A program made the position numbers and the translations under genes. Positions 10,722-20,675 of a stretch of DNA of 64,000 nt are shown here, piece after piece. This stretch comes from Ceratotherium simum simum. Taxonomy: Eukaryota > Chordata > Mammalia > Perissodactyla > Rhinocerotidae. The DNA lies in NCBI RefSeq assembly GCF_000283155.1, contig NW_004454170.1, positions 13,071,534-13,135,533 of the forward strand, read 5' to 3'. Each line of letters begins with the position of its first letter. Within the stretch, counting starts at the first letter, position 1. The notes under the pieces were generated by a model that was given only the letters and a program-made list of their open reading frames with translations, was not told where the DNA came from and did no database searches.

Positions 10722-10880
10722 AAAAGTTAAGTCCTGGATTCCAATTCTGCCTCCTCCACTAACCATGTGACATTGTTCAAGTTACCTAATCTTTCTGATA
10801 CTCAGTTTTCTCATCTGCAATATGTTAGTAAGAATCATAATTAAATACAACAACAGTTTTAATAAGATCTAGCACATAGA
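10722..10880 (+). mobile_element. MIR SINE fragment
   Basis: Forward MIR core: 'agtcctggattccaattctg', 'actaaccatgtgacattg', 'caagttacctaatc', 'tcagttttctcatctgcaat' and a 3' part with 'gatctagcacatagaatgct'. The head is partly missing. Confidence 0.75.
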
Positions 10881-10959
10881 ATGCTTACTATGTGCTAGGC
10901 ACTCTTTTAATAGTCAACATATATCAACTTTTTAACAATGCAGAAGAGTGATTCAATTA

Positions 10960-11590
10960 TTTTTAGCAAATCCATACCAAAGAATATTATGTAGCCATTA
11001 AAAATAATGAGGTATAACAACATGGAACTGTAGTGATGATATAATATTAAGTGAAAAATCAAGTTGCATAACAATATATATAACATGATCATTTACATTA
11101 AAACTATACATTAGGGGGCCAGCCTGGTGATGTGGCAGTTAAATTTGCATGTTCTGCTTCAGTGGCCTTGGGGTTCAACAGTTTGGATTGTAGGTGTGGA
11201 CCTACTCACCCCTCATCAAGCCATGCTGAGGCAGTGTCCCACATAGAGGAACTAGAAGGACCTACAACTAGAACATACAACTATGTCCTGGGGCTTTGGG
11301 AGAAAAAAAAAAGGAAAAAAGAGGAAGATTGGCAACAGATGTTAGCTCAGGGCCAATCTTCCTCAAAAAAAAAAGGAAAAAAACTATAGATATACAAACA
11401 ACAGTTCTCTTTCTTCTCTATAGTTGTGCCTCCCTCTCTCTCTATATATGTACATACACACACAAAGACATACACATATGGTTTAAATTTTTACAAAGCA
11501 TGTGTTTATACATCTGTATAGTTTAAATTTTTCAATGAACATTTAAAAAACAAAATAAGTAGAAATAAATGACTATAAAAACAAATTATT
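10960..11590 (+). mobile_element. L1 LINE 3' fragment, interrupted by an ERE
   Basis: Left of the ERE the sequence follows an L1 3' region ('aaagaatattatgtagccat', 'aaaaataatgaggta', 'ttaagtgaaaaatcaagttg'). Right of it the same 3' end appears to continue ('gtttaaatttttcaatgaac'). The ERE at 11114-11380 splits it, and a second ERE at 11591 sits at or near its end. It is non-coding. Confidence 0.6.
11114..11380 (+). mobile_element. ERE SINE
   Basis: Forward ERE with head 'gggggccagcctggtgatgt', the body ending 'ctggggctttggg', one tail unit ('agatgttagctcagggcca') and an A-rich tail. Flanks 'aaactataca' (11101-11110) and 'aaactataga' (11381-11390) give a 9/10 target-site duplication. The B-box region is degenerate, so it is probably silent. 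Confidence 0.92.
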
Positions 11591-11808
11591 GGGCCGGCCC
11601 CGTGGCTTAGCGGTTAAGTGCGCGTGCTCCGCTACTGGCGGCCCAGGTTCGATCCTGGGCGCGCACCGACGCACCGCTTCTCCGGCCATGCTGAGGCCAT
11701 GTCCCACATACAGCAACTAGAAGGATGTGCAGCTATGACATACAACTATCTACTGGGGCTTTGGGGTGGAAAAAATAAATAAATAAAATCTTTAAAAAAA
11801 AAAACAAA
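11591..11808 (+). mobile_element. ERE1-type SINE with intact promoter boxes
   Basis: A 5'-complete, little-diverged ERE lacking the tail unit: it goes from 'ctactggggctttggggtgg' directly to an (AAAT)n/A-rich tail. The duplication 'acaaattat' flanks it perfectly (11581-11589 and 11809-11817). Both tRNA-type promoter boxes are intact, so this is one of the younger copies here. Confidence 0.95.
11603..11655 (+). promoter_or_regulatory. RNA polymerase III internal promoter (A and B boxes) of ERE
   Basis: TGGCTTAGCGG at 11603-11613 fits the A-box consensus TRGYNNARNNG. GGTTCGATCC at 11646-11655 contains the B-box pattern GWTCRANNC. Spacing is about 32 bases between boxes, within the tRNA range. 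Whether it is transcribed cannot be seen from sequence. Confidence 0.6.
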
Positions 11809-11817
11809 ACAAATTAT

Positions 11818-12699
11818 GATTTTAACAAGCATACCAGAACTGGCAATTTAAGTAAATTAGTGTTATACTCATGAAAGTAGAAACTCTGCCAGATATTATC
11901 CTGATTCCAATCACGATTTAAAAAAGAATTTTGATATACGCCTTTAAGCACTACCAACTAAATCAGCATTGCATTTTTCAGAATATCCGTAATGAGAGCA
12001 TAAATTTCTAATTTGGGCATATTTGATTTTTTTTTAAGCAGACGATGATCATTTGTCATCATGGCTGATGAATAAAATTGCTAATCAGGTTGGGTAATGC
12101 TGATTTTAGTCACAACTATCACTGACTTCTCAATCTCTTTCAAAGCACTGTAACTTTTAAAGCTAAAACATTTTAAATGTTTTAGGGACAACAGTTCACT
12201 CCTTTTACAGGATACAGAGCCCGCAAAATGTTCCCAAGTCTATTTCAAAATCATAAGCTTAATTATGCTTTGTGGGCAGAAATGGCATACTTACCAAAAT
12301 TTCGCTGCTCAGGTTCCATTCTTCAAGTTAGCTGCCAATTGGAATGAATCTCTAAAACTTTTCAATAATTTTATCAGTCCTGTAAGTTACTAGATAAATG
12401 CCTTACTTATCACCTTACAATTTTTTTCTACCTTCTTTTAATAATATTGCTTTTGCCATTACTTTATCTCTATAAGTGACTTTTGAATGTAAAGTACATC
12501 ACTTACAACTTTATAACTTATTCTTGCTTTGGAAATGGAAAAAAACCTCTTTTAGTTTCACGTAGAATTACTAACACAATGAGTAGCAGATCTTAAAAGT
12601 CCTGTTACTCCAAATTGAAATCCAATGCAGCAACACTCGTAACTTCCTGCCCCACTTCCAACATGTATCTGGCTCTGCACTGTGGCTTATCTACGTTTC
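11818..12699. other. Unassigned non-coding sequence
   Basis: No repeat or gene recognised. The part at 12030-12140 has several homeodomain-like core sites ('gctaatcagg', 'gctgatgaataaaattg', 'gctgattttag'), common by chance in AT-rich DNA. Confidence 0.45.
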
Positions 12700-14005
12700 T
12701 TTCATTCAATAAAAGAGAGGAACTTCTTCGTGTCCAAGATTAATCTCTCAACCCACTCTCAGAAACTTGTTCCGCCATTTAGATCCACTCATTTTATCAT
12801 CAGCCCCTCTTTTCACCCAGCCTTTGCCCCCTCGGCATTTAAACAAGTCAAGTTTCTCCTGTAGAAACTTGAGAGAGAGAAATAGAGACAGAGAGATACA
12901 GATAGACTAAGAGACAGACACAGAGAGAGATGGAAACCCCTGATCCCTGAATTCTCTCCTAGTTTCTGACCAATCATTTTCCTCTTTCTTTAAAACAATT
13001 TTAGGGCTCTCTTAACTTACTCACTCTCACATTCTTCTCAAGCCATAGCATTTAGGGTTTTGCCCCAATAACTCCAATGAAAGTTTTAGTGATGGTCACT
13101 AATGACCATCCATTTTCCAAACCCAAGGGATAATTTTCAGGCATATTTACCTGAATTCCTTGGCATCGTACATTTCGCCGCTCTTCACCACTTCTTTCTT
13201 GAAACCTTTACTTGGGCTTCCGTGAAACCGTACTCTCCTTGTTCACCTTCTACTTCCTGTTCTTTCTTTGTGTATTTTGGAGACTCATCACTTAAAACTT
13301 AATGCTCTACAGAATTCCACCATGAGTCCCTCTGTCTTCTCCATCTATACTCCTATCATCTCCTCCTTGTTCGAGGCTTCGACTACTACTTCTGCCTGAA
13401 GCCATCCTAACGTTTGAGCCTAAGCTGACCTTTGTCCCCTTAGTGCCAGTCTGAACTCATCATGTGGCTCCACAGACTCTCTTATCCTCTATGCTTCCTT
13501 TATGACAACGGCACCACCCAGTTGCTCAAATAAAAAACATGGAGTCCTCCTAGAATTCTTCTCCCTCATTTCTCATATCCATTGATCTTTAAGCCCTGCC
13601 AATTCTATTTATTAAGTGCTTCTTCAAGTATTAGTTTTGGGCTTTTTCACTTTTTGTCCAGATTCTTGTCAGAGCCTCACTGGACCTCTGCCTTTAGTTT
13701 CATCTCTACCAATATAACCTCCCCAATGTCATCACAATCAACTTTCTAGTACACAAATCAGTAACCCTCCATCAACTTCTAGATAAAACCTGAACCTAAG
13801 ACTGTATATAAGCCGGCCTCTGCTGACCTTCACAGTCTCGTCTTCCCTCTAAACTCCATAGGCATCCTAAGATCTGGCCACACTGAACAACTTGCAGGTT
13901 TTCAAACATGCTATACTCTCTCTTCTCATATCTTCCCATTATTTTCCCTCTCTCTCCTTTCTTCTCCATGTAGCTAATTATTTTTTCTTCAAAAACATCT
14001 CAGTT
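12700..14005 (+). mobile_element. Long L2 LINE relic covering reverse-transcriptase region
   Basis: About 1.3 kb follows the L2 coding strand. Landmarks in order: 'ttcgtgtccaagattaatct', 'aagccatagcatttagggtt', 'gatggtcactaatgaccatc', 'ccgtgaaaccgtactctcc', 'cacccagttgctcaaata', 'ctctgctgaccttcaca'. A GA-rich patch at 12868-12935 interrupts it. Frames are broken throughout, and the short frames at 12682 and 13102 are remains of the L2 protein. It lacks the L2 3' end. Confidence 0.65.
12868..12935 (+). repeat. GA-rich simple repeat
   Basis: Imperfect GAGA and GACAGA repeats ('gagagagagaaatagagaca', 'gagacagacacagagagaga') inside the L2 relic. Confidence 0.85.
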
Positions 14006-14184
14006 TCACTTCTATCAAGATTTATCTTACTTGAACCTCCCTGATCCCATTACCCAGAATTGAAATAAGTGAGCTTCCTTTGGGAATCCATAGATCTTTG
14101 CCTTCTTAATTACATTTATTATACCAGGACTCTTGTTTGCAAGTTCTGAAACTAAAACCAAACCAGATTTAAAATAGGGAAGGT

Positions 14185-14390
14185 GGGGGGCTGGCCCCGT
14201 GGCCAAGCAGTTAAAGTTCCGAGCACTCCACTTCAGCAGCCCGGGTTCGCGGGTTTGGATCCTGGGCGCAGACCTATGCCACTCATCAGCCATGCTATGG
14301 AGGCATCTCACATACAAAATAGAGGAAGATTGGCACGGATGTTAGCTCATGGCGAATCTTCCTCACCAAAAATATAAAAAGTAAATAAAA
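14185..14390 (+). mobile_element. ERE SINE
   Basis: Forward ERE with head 'ggggggctggccccgtggcc', one tail unit ('ggatgttagctcatggcgaa') and an A-rich tail. A perfect 13-base target-site duplication 'taaaatagggaag' flanks it at 14170-14182 and 14391-14403. Confidence 0.95.
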
Positions 14391-14489
14391 TAAAATAGGG
14401 AAGAGGGGACCAAAGGAAATGCATTAAGTTGAAGCTAGTGGAAAGCCCAATAAGTGAATTTTAAAGCATACCTGGATGTAGCAGCTTAA

Positions 14490-14780
14490 TCAGTGTCCTC
14501 AGGAGTCTGTTTATTTTTCTCTGTCTTCACATCTGTTTTTCTCTATGTTGGTCTTATTCTCAGGCAGGCTGTCACTACATGGTGGCAAAAAAGGCCACTA
14601 GCTGCTTTCTTGAAATTTCCATCAAAAGTCCTAGGATGGTTTCTCATTGACCTAGCTGTGGCCACATGCCTATTTTACTAAACAATCACTTCGGTTGGAA
14701 CAATGAGATAATCTGATTGGCCAGGCCTATGTCAGTCACATGTCCACCCTTGGTGCTGGGATAGGGGGTAGGGTCAGTGT
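14490..14780 (-). mobile_element. Unclassified old interspersed repeat, copy A
   Basis: The order 'attctcaggcaggctgtcac', 'ggtggcaaaaaaggcc', 'ctgattggccaggcctatg' and 'gtcacatgtccacccttgg' belongs to a common old mammalian repeat, probably LTR-derived. Related pieces occur at 15160-15640 and 30600-31150. I cannot give a secure name, and the strand is tentative. Confidence 0.35.
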
Positions 14781-14884
14781 CCTCCAAACCATGAACTGAG
14801 AATAGGAGAAATGATTCCACCAAAAAGATGTTGGACATAGAAAGGTACATATGTCTACAACAACTCTTCTCATGCTATGTTATT

Positions 14885-15085
14885 ACAGTGTGTTTACTTG
14901 TGTGCCTTACTGATTGTGAGCCTTTCAAGGTATAGATTACATTTTCACCTATCTAGTCCAAGCACTAAGTATACCACATATCAGTGTTCTTGTAAGAACT
15001 TCATGAGATAATATACTTAAAGCATTTATCATGGAGTCAGATATACAATAAACACTCAATAAATATTAGCTATCATTATTGGTGC
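14885..15085 (+). mobile_element. L2 3' fragment followed by MIR 3' fragment
   Basis: 14885-14990 has L2-like wording ('gattgtgagcctttcaaggt', 'ctatctagtccaagcactaa'). 14990-15085 looks like a MIR 3' end ('catgagataatatacttaaa', 'aataaacactcaataaatat'). Both are old and diverged. Confidence 0.5.
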
Positions 15086-15159
15086 TATTGTTTCACATAC
15101 AGAGTGAAAGCGTAGTATGAAATAAGCTTTATTTTTACGATCCATGTACAGAAAAGGCC

Positions 15160-15640
15160 CATATGCACAACTGGCATAAGAAAAAATATTTTCATCTTCA
15201 AGTAACAGAAAATCCACCTAAAAGTGAATTAAACTTAAGAGGATTTATTATTTCACATAGCCAAGAGTCTAGAAGCCACACAGCTTTAAAGAGATGGTTA
15301 AATCTTCAGCTAAATGAAGTAATGAAGGATCCAGAGTATTTCCGTCTTTCTGTTCTGTCACGCTTAGAGTGTGATAGTTCTCTTCATGGTCACAAGAGAC
15401 TGATGAAGCTCCCAGCATCACATCCTCACATACTAGTGGCGTAAAGGCAGAAAAAGTGCTACCTTATTCCATGGATCTCTTTTTAAGAACAAAGAGTTTT
15501 CTCAGAAGCCTTCTTCTCCCCATACAATCACTACTACATATCATTGGTCAGAACTGGGTCAGACTGAGACTACTTTGATTCATATAGACAAAGCAAGATG
15601 TAGTCAAAGGAAGAGGGTGTGCTTTCTAACATTGTTGGGA
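15160..15640 (-). mobile_element. Unclassified old interspersed repeat, copy B
   Basis: Contains 'cttcaagtaacagaaaatcc', 'gaggatttattatttcaca', 'gtcacaagagactgatgaag' and 'tcattggtcagaactgggtc', typical of an old mammalian LTR-type repeat. The 93-residue frame across it is incidental. Strand and family are tentative. Confidence 0.35.
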
Positions 15641-15904
15641 CCCTGACAACATGAAAGGGGGAATATAGCTGGCAAAAAATGAAGTGTGCTACATTTTGTA
15701 GGTATTTCCAAAGTAATATGTGCTCACTGTTGCAATTCAGTACATCAAGGGTATCTACAGTAAAATGACTATTCTCCCCATTTGGCCCCTAATTGGCCGC
15801 TAATTTTATCCCCTGGAATATATACAATGAACAGTTTGGGGGCTGGCATGCTTCTTAGGAACATGCTGGTGAGTTGGCTCCCTCAAATTGAAATATGCTG
15901 TATG

Positions 15905-16602
15905 TATTCTATAACATTTTCTTTCTAATAGATGTACACTCTTTCCCTAGAACAGTGTGCCAGTTATCAATTTATTGCCTTTCGAGTCCAAATCCACTCT
16001 TCTTTGCCCTGTTTTGTGATCCAGGAGCTATCTCTAAACATTTCTCCTTTGACATCTGGATCAATTTTAGGCTTTGTCAATAGAGGGTGCTGGAGGGACA
16101 TGGCAAGGCCAGAGTAGAGGAAGGGGCTTCCCTTCCTGCTTCTAGAGTGCCGTTTTTGGCATGGCAGTTGATGGGCCTGGGAGAGGCTAGTGGTGCTCAC
16201 ATTAGCAGCTCACCTCATAGACACTCCAAGAACTTTCTCTGCCACCCTGCAGATCAGTCCTGTGGACCAACTGTAACTACTCCCTCAGCAAGTTTCTTGT
16301 CACCAACAGGCTGCATGTTCCTATCGCAGCCACACCCTCTCCAGAGATCTGGATCTGTCTTGGGCAGAGGAAGGAGAGCTCTTCTAGATTCTTTCTTCCT
16401 TCCTTCTTCACTCTCCTTCAGCCCAAGGAATAGTAAATGCTTTCTGTATTCGCTACTTCTGTACTTCTAGGGGTTTTCTGTCTCTCGTTTAGTAGTTAAC
16501 CACCTTTTACTGGTTAACAGTTCTTCATATCTAATTTTCCCTGTTCAAATTACTGTTGTGGTTTCTTTCTTTTGACTGGATTCTGACTGACACAGATGGG
16601 TA
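15905..16602 (+). mobile_element. Possible old LTR-like repeat
   Basis: The right end ('ggttaacagttcttcatat', 'ttactgttgtggtttctttc', 'ggattctgactgacacag') has the typical closing wording of several old mammalian LTR-type repeats. The left limit is uncertain. The 127-residue plus frame at 16087-16470 lies wholly inside it and shows no protein family I recognise, so I do not call it a gene. Confidence 0.35.
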
Positions 16603-17130
16603 TGTTACCGCCCAACAAGGTGGGTCGTCTGCCTGCTGCAAGACATGCCAGTAGTCAAGAGGCAAGGTGGTAGGAGAGAAAGAGTTTTTTATTATAGCTT
16701 ACTAGCAAGGGGGAAGACGGCCAACTCATGTCCAAAAGAACCATCTTACAAAACAAAGATTACAGGCCAGTTACATAGGGGGCTGGTCTTTGGGTGGGGG
16801 AAGCATCTGGTCTCCAGGTGGTGGCAGACATCTGGTCCTAGTTCCTGACAGTATTTTGTTTTACTGGATATGCATCAGGGACCAGAGCAACGCCCTATAC
16901 CCTGATCTTTCAGCTGTCATTGATGATGGCTATCAGTATAGACTCTCTGCCCAGGGGTCATCACATTCCTAAGGAACTCAAAAGAACAAAGTTATCAACT
17001 TATAGCAGCTGGGAGGGGCCACAAAATCTACAGAGTATGTCTGAGTTAGTTAATCAGAGGTCATTCAAAGTTACCATATGGTTTCCTTTCTACAACATGG
17101 CTTCCCTTATGTCAACCTTGTGTTGAGCCA
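16603..17130 (-). mobile_element. Solo retroviral LTR
   Basis: A 528-base block that starts 'tgttaccgcccaac' and ends 'gttgagcca' on the plus strand, so on the minus strand it runs TGGC... to ...AACA as LTRs do. The 4-base 'gtat' lies on each side (16600-16603 and 17131-17134). On the minus strand an AATAAA signal sits near 16692, as expected near the R region. No viral genes lie beside it, so it is a solo LTR left by recombination. Class (ERV1-like) is a guess. Confidence 0.6.
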
Positions 17131-17214
17131 GTATCATATATACCATAATGTAATTTAACCATATCCCAGTTCATTCAATATTTATGGTTTCGTTGTGTGT
17201 CTTCTTTTTATATT

Positions 17215-17980
17215 TATTATTTAATAAATATTTATTGAGTACCTACTATGCACAACATATTAGTTTAAACACTTGGAATATTGTGGTGAACGAGACAAAT
17301 AAGTTCTTACTTCATGGAGTTTACAGTCTAGAGCAGAAATTCAGATGATAAAAATAAATAAATATAAAACTCAAGATAGTGATAAATGCTGTGAAGAAAA
17401 TATGAATGTTTAAGAAACTAGAAAGTGAAAATAAGTCAGGGGAGTGGGGACTATTGAGGTGAGCAGGATCAAGAAAGCCTTCTCTGAGGAGGTGGCATTT
17501 GAGCAGAGATCTGAATGATGGGATACAGTTGACAGTTTGAGGGACAGCAGAAGTCCATCATGGCTGAAGCATGATGAAAAAGGAGCAGAGTGGTAGGATA
17601 TGGGGTCAGAGGTCACCAGATAATGCAGGGCCAATTAGGTAATGGAAGAGTTTCCATGTTATTGTAAGGGTGATAGAAAGCGACTGGAATGTGTTAAACA
17701 GAAGAATAAAACAATCTACCTTATGTTTTTAAAAGGCCACTTTGGCTGCTGTATAAAGAATAAACTCTCTGGAGCCAAGAGTAGAGGTAGGTATACAAGT
17801 TAGGAGGTTGTTTTGCTTATCCACAAAGAGATATTGTTGAGTTGGACCAAAATGGTAGCAATGGATGCTATGAACGATGGATGACAACAAATGTAAGATA
17901 GAGCCTACACGTGTTGCTGATTGATTATTTGTGAAGAATGAGAAGAAGGGAGGAATTAGGGATAACTCCCAGGTTGGGCC
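17215..17980 (-). mobile_element. L2 LINE 3' relic, about 0.75 kb
   Basis: Reverse-strand L2. The 3' end is at the left ('aaatatttattgagtaccta'), followed by 'catggagtttacagtctaga', 'cttctctgaggaggtggcat', 'aaaaggccactttggctgct', 'agttaggaggttg' and 'ggataactcccaggtt'. The right part reaches the end of the reverse-transcriptase region. The 74-residue minus frame 17410-17634 is part of this relic. Confidence 0.8.
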
Positions 17981-18014
17981 CCGAGCAAAAGGTGAAAATT
18001 TTGGGGCCTTACCT

Positions 18015-18937
18015 CAGCAGTTCTCAAATGTTTGGTCTCAGAACCCCTTTCCACTTTTAAAAATTGCATAATTTTAAAAATGCTTTTGCTTATGTGGAAG
18101 ACACATATTTTCTGTAAAATCAAAACAGAAAAATATTTAAAATATGTATTTCTTAATTCATTTAAAAGAAAAATAATAAATCCATGAGACGTTGGCATAA
18201 ATAATATGCTTCAAGAAAAATACCATATTTTAGGAAAAATATTCTCCCAAACAAAAACTGTTTCACGAGAAAAGAGCTATTGTTTTATATTTTTCCACTC
18301 TCATTAATATCTGGCTTAATAAAAGACAGTTGTGGGGCTGGCCCGGTGGCACAGTTGTTAACTTCTGAAGTTCTGCTTCAATGGCCTGCAGTTCGTGGGT
18401 TCGGCTCTCAGGCGCAGACATATACACTGCTCATCAAGCCATGCTGTGGCAGCGTCGCATATACAAAAAATAGAAGAAGACTGGCATATATGTTAGCTCA
18501 GGGACAATCTTCCTTAAGCAAAAAGAGGAAGATTGGCAACAGATGTTAGCTCAGGGACAATCTACCTCACAAAAAAAAAGACAGATGTATTCTTAAATCT
18601 ACTTCTTCATTCAGTCTTCTGTGATATATTGTTTTAGCTACAGTACATGAAGAAAACCAACGTCACATAGATGTGTAGGTAGAAAGGGGAGAGTCGTTTT
18701 AATAGCCTTTTCAGATAATTGCAGATGTTCATCTTTGACATTACACTCAAACTTGAGAAGTGGTAGTTTCTTAAAGCTGAGCTGCAATGTGGACTCTAAA
18801 ACCTTATCAATGAATTTTTCATACTGTTATATTAAAATCTATTGGTCTATTTGTACTTTGAATTAATCTTTTATCCATACATGATTTTGACCTCGTGAAC
18901 ACCCAGGGATCCCCAGATCACACTTTGAGAAGAACTG
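18015..18937. mobile_element. Non-autonomous hAT/Charlie-type DNA transposon, split by an ERE
   Basis: Ends form terminal inverted repeats: left 'cagcagttctcaaatg', right 'cactttgagaagaactg', whose reverse complement is cagttcttctcaaagtg. The interior ('ggtctcagaacccctttcca', 'atagccttttcagataattg', 'agtggtagtttcttaaag') matches a known medium-reiterated hAT element of about 0.7 kb. The ERE at 18334-18575 is inserted in it. No transposase is encoded. I could not find a matching 8-base target-site duplication. Confidence 0.65.
18334..18575 (+). mobile_element. ERE SINE inside hAT element
   Basis: Forward ERE with head 'ggggctggcccggtggcaca' and two tail units (each with 'atgttagctcagggacaatc'). 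Flanks 'aaaagacagttgt' (18321-18333) and 'aaaagacagatgt' (18576-18588) match at 12 of 13 bases. Removing it restores continuity of the hAT element, which dates the ERE as younger. Confidence 0.95.
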
Positions 18938-18944
18938 GGTCACA

Positions 18945-19065
18945 TAACATTATTCATTAATTTAACAAATACATATTGAGTTGTTACCTATGTCAGCCAC
19001 TGTTCTGTGAGCTAGAGATACAAAGAAATGATTGAACATGACCCTTGCCTTCTTAGAGCTCATAG
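18945..19065 (-). mobile_element. L2 LINE 3' end fragment
   Basis: Reverse-strand L2 3' end: 'ttaacaaatacatattgagt', 'gccactgttctgtgagctag', 'cccttgccttcttagagctc'. Confidence 0.65.
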
Positions 19066-20029
19066 TTTTGAGCGTATTACCTCTGAGAGCTCTTGGTCCT
19101 ATGAAGATACCACCTGGGAGACAGTTCCTCTCCCAAACAATATTATTCTGTAAGTCAAAAAGTTTCAATTCCAAACCATACCAGGGAGTACTTACTCTGC
19201 AAAGAAAAAGACAAATGGCACTCTCTCAGGTACGAAAGTAAATATAAGGCAATAAAACATGTTTATACACATACTTCCTGTACTGCTTTGTCACTTCCAT
19301 CATCATGATAAACCGCCCATATAGATTACTAACTCTAACCTCTTCGCACGTTAAAGTCAGATGACAAAATCTTTCTTTCAAAATATTCCAGAATCTCCTG
19401 TATCACCTCCAACCTTCTTTATTCTTCCAGGCACAAATTTATAATAAACTATTACTTCATAAAGTGACCTCACACATTAACTCCTTGAACTCTGGATACG
19501 TTAAGGAAGCCAGAATGATGTGAGATTAGGGGAAATCCCATACACCTTCTGTGGCTAATGATTTCGTTAATCCTGCCAATTTTTTTTCTTTACCTTAGTC
19601 AACACTATGATATAATTATAATGTTCAACTACCGTATAGCTTCCTAATCTGGATATGAAGATGGATAGCTTAATCAGAAAATTGAAAACATTGGTTTCAC
19701 GCTTTCTTCCTTAAAATTTAGTCATGAAAACATGGACCAAATATTACTATTCAAAAGAGAAACTCCCTGATACTGGAGAGCAGGAATTTTCTTTACGTTT
19801 GTATTTGCAGCTACAACATTTTCTACTTTAATTAAAGCAGGTGCTACATGTACGTTTGTCAAGTTGAAAACAAGAGAGGAGTCCAAATATAAGAAAATAG
19901 TTTCATAACTTTAATTGAAAAGTTCAGAGATAAAAACTTATCTGGCAAGAAATTAAACTAAAGATGGAAATGACAATTGAAATTGCTAGTCTAGTTAAAG
20001 GATAATCTTTAATAAACCTTTGAAAAATA
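19066..20029. other. Unassigned non-coding sequence
   Basis: I see no gene or confident repeat. Confidence 0.45.
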
Positions 20030-20140
20030 GTTTCAATCCCTCATCTTTAAAATGAGAGAGGCAATGCCTTCCAGCTCCAGTTGTTCAAGGACTAAGTGAG
20101 ACAGTGGAGATAAAGTGCCCAGGAGAGTTCTGGCACCTTC
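20030..20140 (+). mobile_element. MIR SINE fragment
   Basis: Forward MIR piece: 'ccctcatctttaaaatgaga', then 'caaggactaagtgagacagt' and 'aaagtgcccaggagagttct'. It is short and diverged. Confidence 0.45.
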
Positions 20141-20349
20141 TGGGACTTGACTAATGTTAATTCCTTTCCTTTTCTCCTTTCTGAACCTCCTCCATAAGGA
20201 TGATCCTTGGAGTAAACTCTCTTGATTGACTAGAACAAAATAATAAACATCAATCATGCTGTTAATGATTCCAAGCTTCTTCAAAATGTTTTTCTCTGTA
20301 TTTTTATAAGCAGGAGTTCGTAGCAGCATCCCTTTATCCAGTGAAGGTT

Positions 20350-20445
20350 GACTCAGCACCTACTCCCTGCCAAGTCCTGCCAGGTCCTGGAGATACGGCT
20401 CTGACTGTGTCCAACACAGTTTCTGAGTCTCATGGGGAAGACAAG
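20350..20445 (-). mobile_element. L2 LINE 3' end fragment
   Basis: Reverse-strand L2 end: 'gactcagcacctactccctg', 'cctggagatacggctctgac', 'gagtctcatggggaagacaa'. Confidence 0.6.
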
Positions 20446-20484
20446 CATCCACCAAATAATTATGCAAATAATTAATTATAATTA

Positions 20485-20675
20485 TCCCTATTTCTTACCT
20501 TTTTCTCCTTAACTCTTCTCACTGAGTAACATGCAATACACTTGGCCTATTTACCTAGTTTATTATTTGTATTCCCCACTAGAATATCTGTTTTGTTCCC
20601 TGCTGAATCCAAGATTAGTACTTAATACATAATAGACATTCAATGAATATTTGTTGAAAGAAATATATGAATTAT
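20485..20675 (+). mobile_element. L2 LINE 3' end
   Basis: Forward L2 end: 'ctcactgagtaacatgcaat', 'cccactagaatatctgtttt', 'gttccctgctgaatccaa', 'aatagacattcaatgaatat', 'ttgttgaaag'. Together with the fragment just before, two L2 ends lie tail to tail. Confidence 0.75.

Noticed and set aside
11603..11655. A tRNA gene
   Set aside because: The A and B boxes belong to an ERE SINE. The cloverleaf cannot be closed and the sequence continues into the SINE body and an A tail.
15838..15880. A possible ERE head ('gggggctggcatgcttct')
   Set aside because: Only the first few bases resemble an ERE. The A box, B box, body and tail are absent.
16087..16470. 127-residue plus-strand frame
   Set aside because: It lies wholly inside a probable old LTR-like repeat, overlaps frames on both strands, and shows no domain, signal peptide or conserved motif.
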